Assembly: GCF_024808255.1 (NCBI RefSeq)
Contig: NZ_JANTYS010000009.1
Span: forward strand, 239,894 to 303,893
Length of the DNA: 64,000 bases
Direction of reading: 5' to 3'
Source: Mucilaginibacter dorajii
Lineage (GTDB): Bacteria; Bacteroidota; Bacteroidia; Sphingobacteriales; Sphingobacteriaceae
The stretch's first letter is position 1. The number at the start of each line of letters is the position of its first letter. The notes beneath the pieces are model-generated. The model worked only from the letters and a program-made list of their open reading frames with translations, searched no databases and was not told where the DNA came from. Positions 62,063 to 64,000 of the stretch are shown piece after piece. The translations under genes and the position numbers were made by a program.

Positions 62063-63169
62063 ATGAACAATAATAAACTGATCACCAAGCCGCATTTCCC
62101 GATACTGGATGGGTTACGCGGTGTTGCAGCCATCATCGTTGTTACCTTTCACCTTACTGAACCGCTGGGCACAGGTCACCTGGATATCATAGTTAATCAC
62201 GGATACCTCGCTGTGGATTTCTTTTTCCTGCTATCGGGTTTTGTTATCGGCTATGCTTATGACGACCGCTGGCATAAAATGACAATCGGCGGTTTCTTTA
62301 AACGCCGTATCGAGCGCCTTCAGCCACTGGTGATCCTGGGTATGACATTGGGTGCTATAGGCTTTTACTTCACAGATTCGACGCTTTGGCCGCTTATCCA
62401 TACTGTACCATTGTGGAAAATGCTGCTGGTTTTGCTCATCGGCTATACTATTCTGCCTGTACCCTTATCCCTGGATATACGCGGCTGGCAGGAGATGCAT
62501 CCCCTTAACAGCGTAGGATGGTCTTTATTCTTTGAATACATCGCCAACATTCTTTACGCGGTTTGGATAAGAAAATTTTCCAAAACTACATTGGCGGTGT
62601 TAGTATGCGTTGCCGCTGCAGTACTTGCGCACCTGGCAATCACCAATGGGGATGTAAGCGGCGGCTGGACATTTAATGTAGAGCAGGTGCGCGTGGGTAT
62701 TACCCGCACGATATACCCGTTCTTTGCCGGCCTGTTGCTTTCGCGTATTGCTAAACCCGCCCGCATCAGGAATGCGTTTTTATGGTGCAGCGTTTTATTA
62801 GCGATGGTATTGTATATGCCGCGCATCGGCGGTGCGCATCATCTTTGGATGAACGGGATATACGAGTCTGTTTGTATCATCATCATTTTTCCGCTTATCG
62901 TTTACCTTGGCGCCGGCGGGGAGGTCCATACCCAAACAGAGCGCAGGGTATGCAGGTTTCTCGGCGATATATCCTATCCGCTTTACCTGGTGCATTATCC
63001 GCTGGTTTATTTTTATGTGGCATGGATCAGTAATCATAAAGGGGTAACCATTGTACAGGCCTGGCCTTATGCCTTAGCTATTTTGATTGGTGCAATTATC
63101 CTGGCGTATATCACTTTGAAATGGTACGATGAGCCGGTTCGTAAATGGCTGCGAAAAAAACTTGGCTAA
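62063..63169 (+). CDS. Acyltransferase 3 (OafA/YrhL-like) membrane protein
   Basis: A 368-residue membrane enzyme that transfers acyl groups, often acetyl, to sugars or lipids at the inner membrane. It opens with the family motif FPILDGLRGVAAIIVVTFHL (12-31), which holds the conserved Arg and the catalytic His29. LAVDFFFLLSGFVIGYAY (about 50-67) and RRIERLQPLVILG follow, and about ten membrane segments run to SYPLYLVHYPLVYFY (about 307-321) near the end. It is monocistronic. Specific acceptors cannot be assigned. Confidence 0.92.
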   Translation: MNNNKLITKPHFPILDGLRGVAAIIVVTFHLTEPLGTGHLDIIVNHGYLAVDFFFLLSGFVIGYAYDDRWHKMTIGGFFKRRIERLQPLVILGMTLGAIGFYFTDSTLWPLIHTVPLWKMLLVLLIGYTILPVPLSLDIRGWQEMHPLNSVGWSLFFEYIANILYAVWIRKFSKTTLAVLVCVAAAVLAHLAITNGDVSGGWTFNVEQVRVGITRTIYPFFAGLLLSRIAKPARIRNAFLWCSVLLAMVLYMPRIGGAHHLWMNGIYESVCIIIIFPLIVYLGAGGEVHTQTERRVCRFLGDISYPLYLVHYPLVYFYVAWISNHKGVTIVQAWPYALAILIGAIILAYITLKWYDEPVRKWLRKKLG

Positions 63170-63241
63170 ATAGAAACGCTGGTGCCAGCGAAAGGGATAA
63201 CTAAAAAAGAAAGATTGGCAATTGTTTCCGGGCTTACCCAA

Positions 63242-63529
63242 TCAAAGAAATTGTATTACCAGCTGCTCCCATTCCTCTTCTAAAGAGAGGCTGGGCCGCG
63301 TTTGCCGGGCTGCACTGTACCAGTAATCCGCATTCGGGATGTCACCCTCTTTGCGGTGCAGGTAGGCATGTACCCAGGCTGATGACTGATCTGTGAGATG
63401 GTCAACCTGGGCATGCGCCTGATGCCAATCGCCTTTGCCATCGTACCAAAGACTTTTTAACTGCGGAGAAAGCCCGTCAGCGGGCTGGTTTAAATTCAAT
63501 GATTCCTTAAATTCCTTTAGTGTTTTCAA
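63242..63529 (-). CDS. Small conserved protein of unknown function
   Basis: A 95-residue soluble protein. It is helical with conserved-looking Trp/Tyr/His pairs: LKSLWYDGKGDWHQAHAQVD (25-44), AWVHAYLHRKEGD (51-63) and ADYWYSAAR (67-75). It has the look of a short TPR-like repeat pair (W-x-x-A-H and Y-W-Y-x-x-A). It is widespread in Bacteroidota but has no known job. It is convergent with the acyltransferase gene. Confidence 0.8.
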   Translation of the reverse strand: MKTLKEFKESLNLNQPADGLSPQLKSLWYDGKGDWHQAHAQVDHLTDQSSAWVHAYLHRKEGDIPNADYWYSAARQTRPSLSLEEEWEQLVIQFL

Positions 63530-64000
63530 TGGGCATCAATTTTTGATGTACAAATAACGGATAAAGCATTATTTGTACATCAAACTTTATCAATACAAGT
63601 TTAGTATGAGCATGGCCCGACTCATCATCGGCATTTAATCCCGTACTACTAACAACAGAGAACCCAGGATGTTTAATTTTACACGAAAATTTGTTTAACC
63701 AACAACCCGCAATAGGATAGAAACGGATACTGGCCAGCGCCTAAGGCCATGTGCGCGTATGAGTGAATGAGCCCGGGCCGCAGGCATTGCCCATTTCAGA
63801 TTCAAAAGTCAAAAAAACTGCCTGGTTGCCTCTTCGAAGATTTTCGACCTCGAACCGCTAATTGCCAGCGACGGGGCGAAAGCAATGTACTATCTGCATG
63901 AAAACGAGGCCGTATCATAATTCAAATGATGCGGCCTCTATGTTTGCAACGTATTGGCTCCATGTTTATCTGTTTTCGTTGAATTTCTCAGCAAGGAGTA
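63530..64000. other. Gene-free right end of the window
   Basis: About 470 bases. A frame ending at 63918-63920 (reading NCLVASSKIFDLEPLIASD and on to a stop) has coding-like character, but it has no start or recognised family and may be a gene remnant. The string GGCCATGTGCGCGTATGA (63744-63761) is related to one near 56990. Nothing else is supported. Confidence 0.35.

Overview
The window looks like chromosomal DNA of a Bacteroidota member of the Sphingobacteriaceae, most like Mucilaginibacter or Pedobacter. The sequence-based reasons are two SusC/SusD outer-membrane pairs, many lipoproteins with a Cys lipobox, -7 promoter boxes of the Bacteroidota type TAnnTTTG (best at 4362-4393 and 33544-33551), A-rich leaders in place of Shine-Dalgarno sites, a GH144-type glucanase, and very many intergenic palindromic repeats. 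No transposase, integrase, CRISPR array or rRNA was found. The genus is an inference.

Layout. 1-642: amino-terminal part of a secreted lipoprotein cut by the window edge. 859-4154: thiL, a small membrane protein and rmuC. 4412-6484: a DHA2-type MFS exporter and a MarR regulator. 7100-14671: an unrecognised secreted protein and a complete RND efflux operon (adaptor, pump, outer-membrane channel). 14890-18162: cardiolipin synthase, a DUF457 membrane hydrolase, a 51-residue lmo0937-type membrane peptide and an XRE regulator. 18212-21483: nucleoside-hydrolase-like protein, DUF4287 protein and two lipoproteins. 21835-22210: four tRNA-like genes on the minus strand, one with a broken anticodon arm. 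22985-30764: a propeller/Y_Y_Y/HTH membrane regulator convergent with a SusD/SusC pair. 31143-36667: YdcF-like protein and partner, threonine dehydrogenase, YebC, a DUF2442 protein and a protein with repeated FKPRFN units. 36980-42967: SusC-SusD-GH144, a likely beta-1,2-glucan utilisation locus. 43347-51298: papain-like lipoprotein protease and a RiPP (modified peptide) region. 51693-56606: oxidoreductase, cupin, and two AraC paralogues flanking an SDR. 57229-63529: di-haem peroxidase operon, a large DUF4965/glutaminase-like protein, an acyltransferase and a small conserved protein.

The most interesting part is 44937-51298. A full-length lantibiotic-dehydratase-like protein is encoded with a protein resembling the SPASM maturase of grasp-with-spasm systems. 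That protein has a SPASM-type cysteine cluster but no CxxxCxxC radical-SAM motif. A 68-residue gene is translationally coupled in front of it. Across an intervening LytS/LytTR two-component pair lies a 47-residue peptide with a Thr/Ser-rich, cysteine-free tail that looks like a precursor. No cyclase, ATP-grasp protein, radical-SAM enzyme or exporter is visible in the window. The simplest reading is a dehydrating pathway that makes a peptide without lanthionine rings.

A second theme is the repeat load. Several distinct palindromic families sit between genes, often nested in one another. One has GTAG-type ends and the paired-hairpin layout of a REPIN. The others end in GTCAT/ATGAC or are long perfect hairpins.
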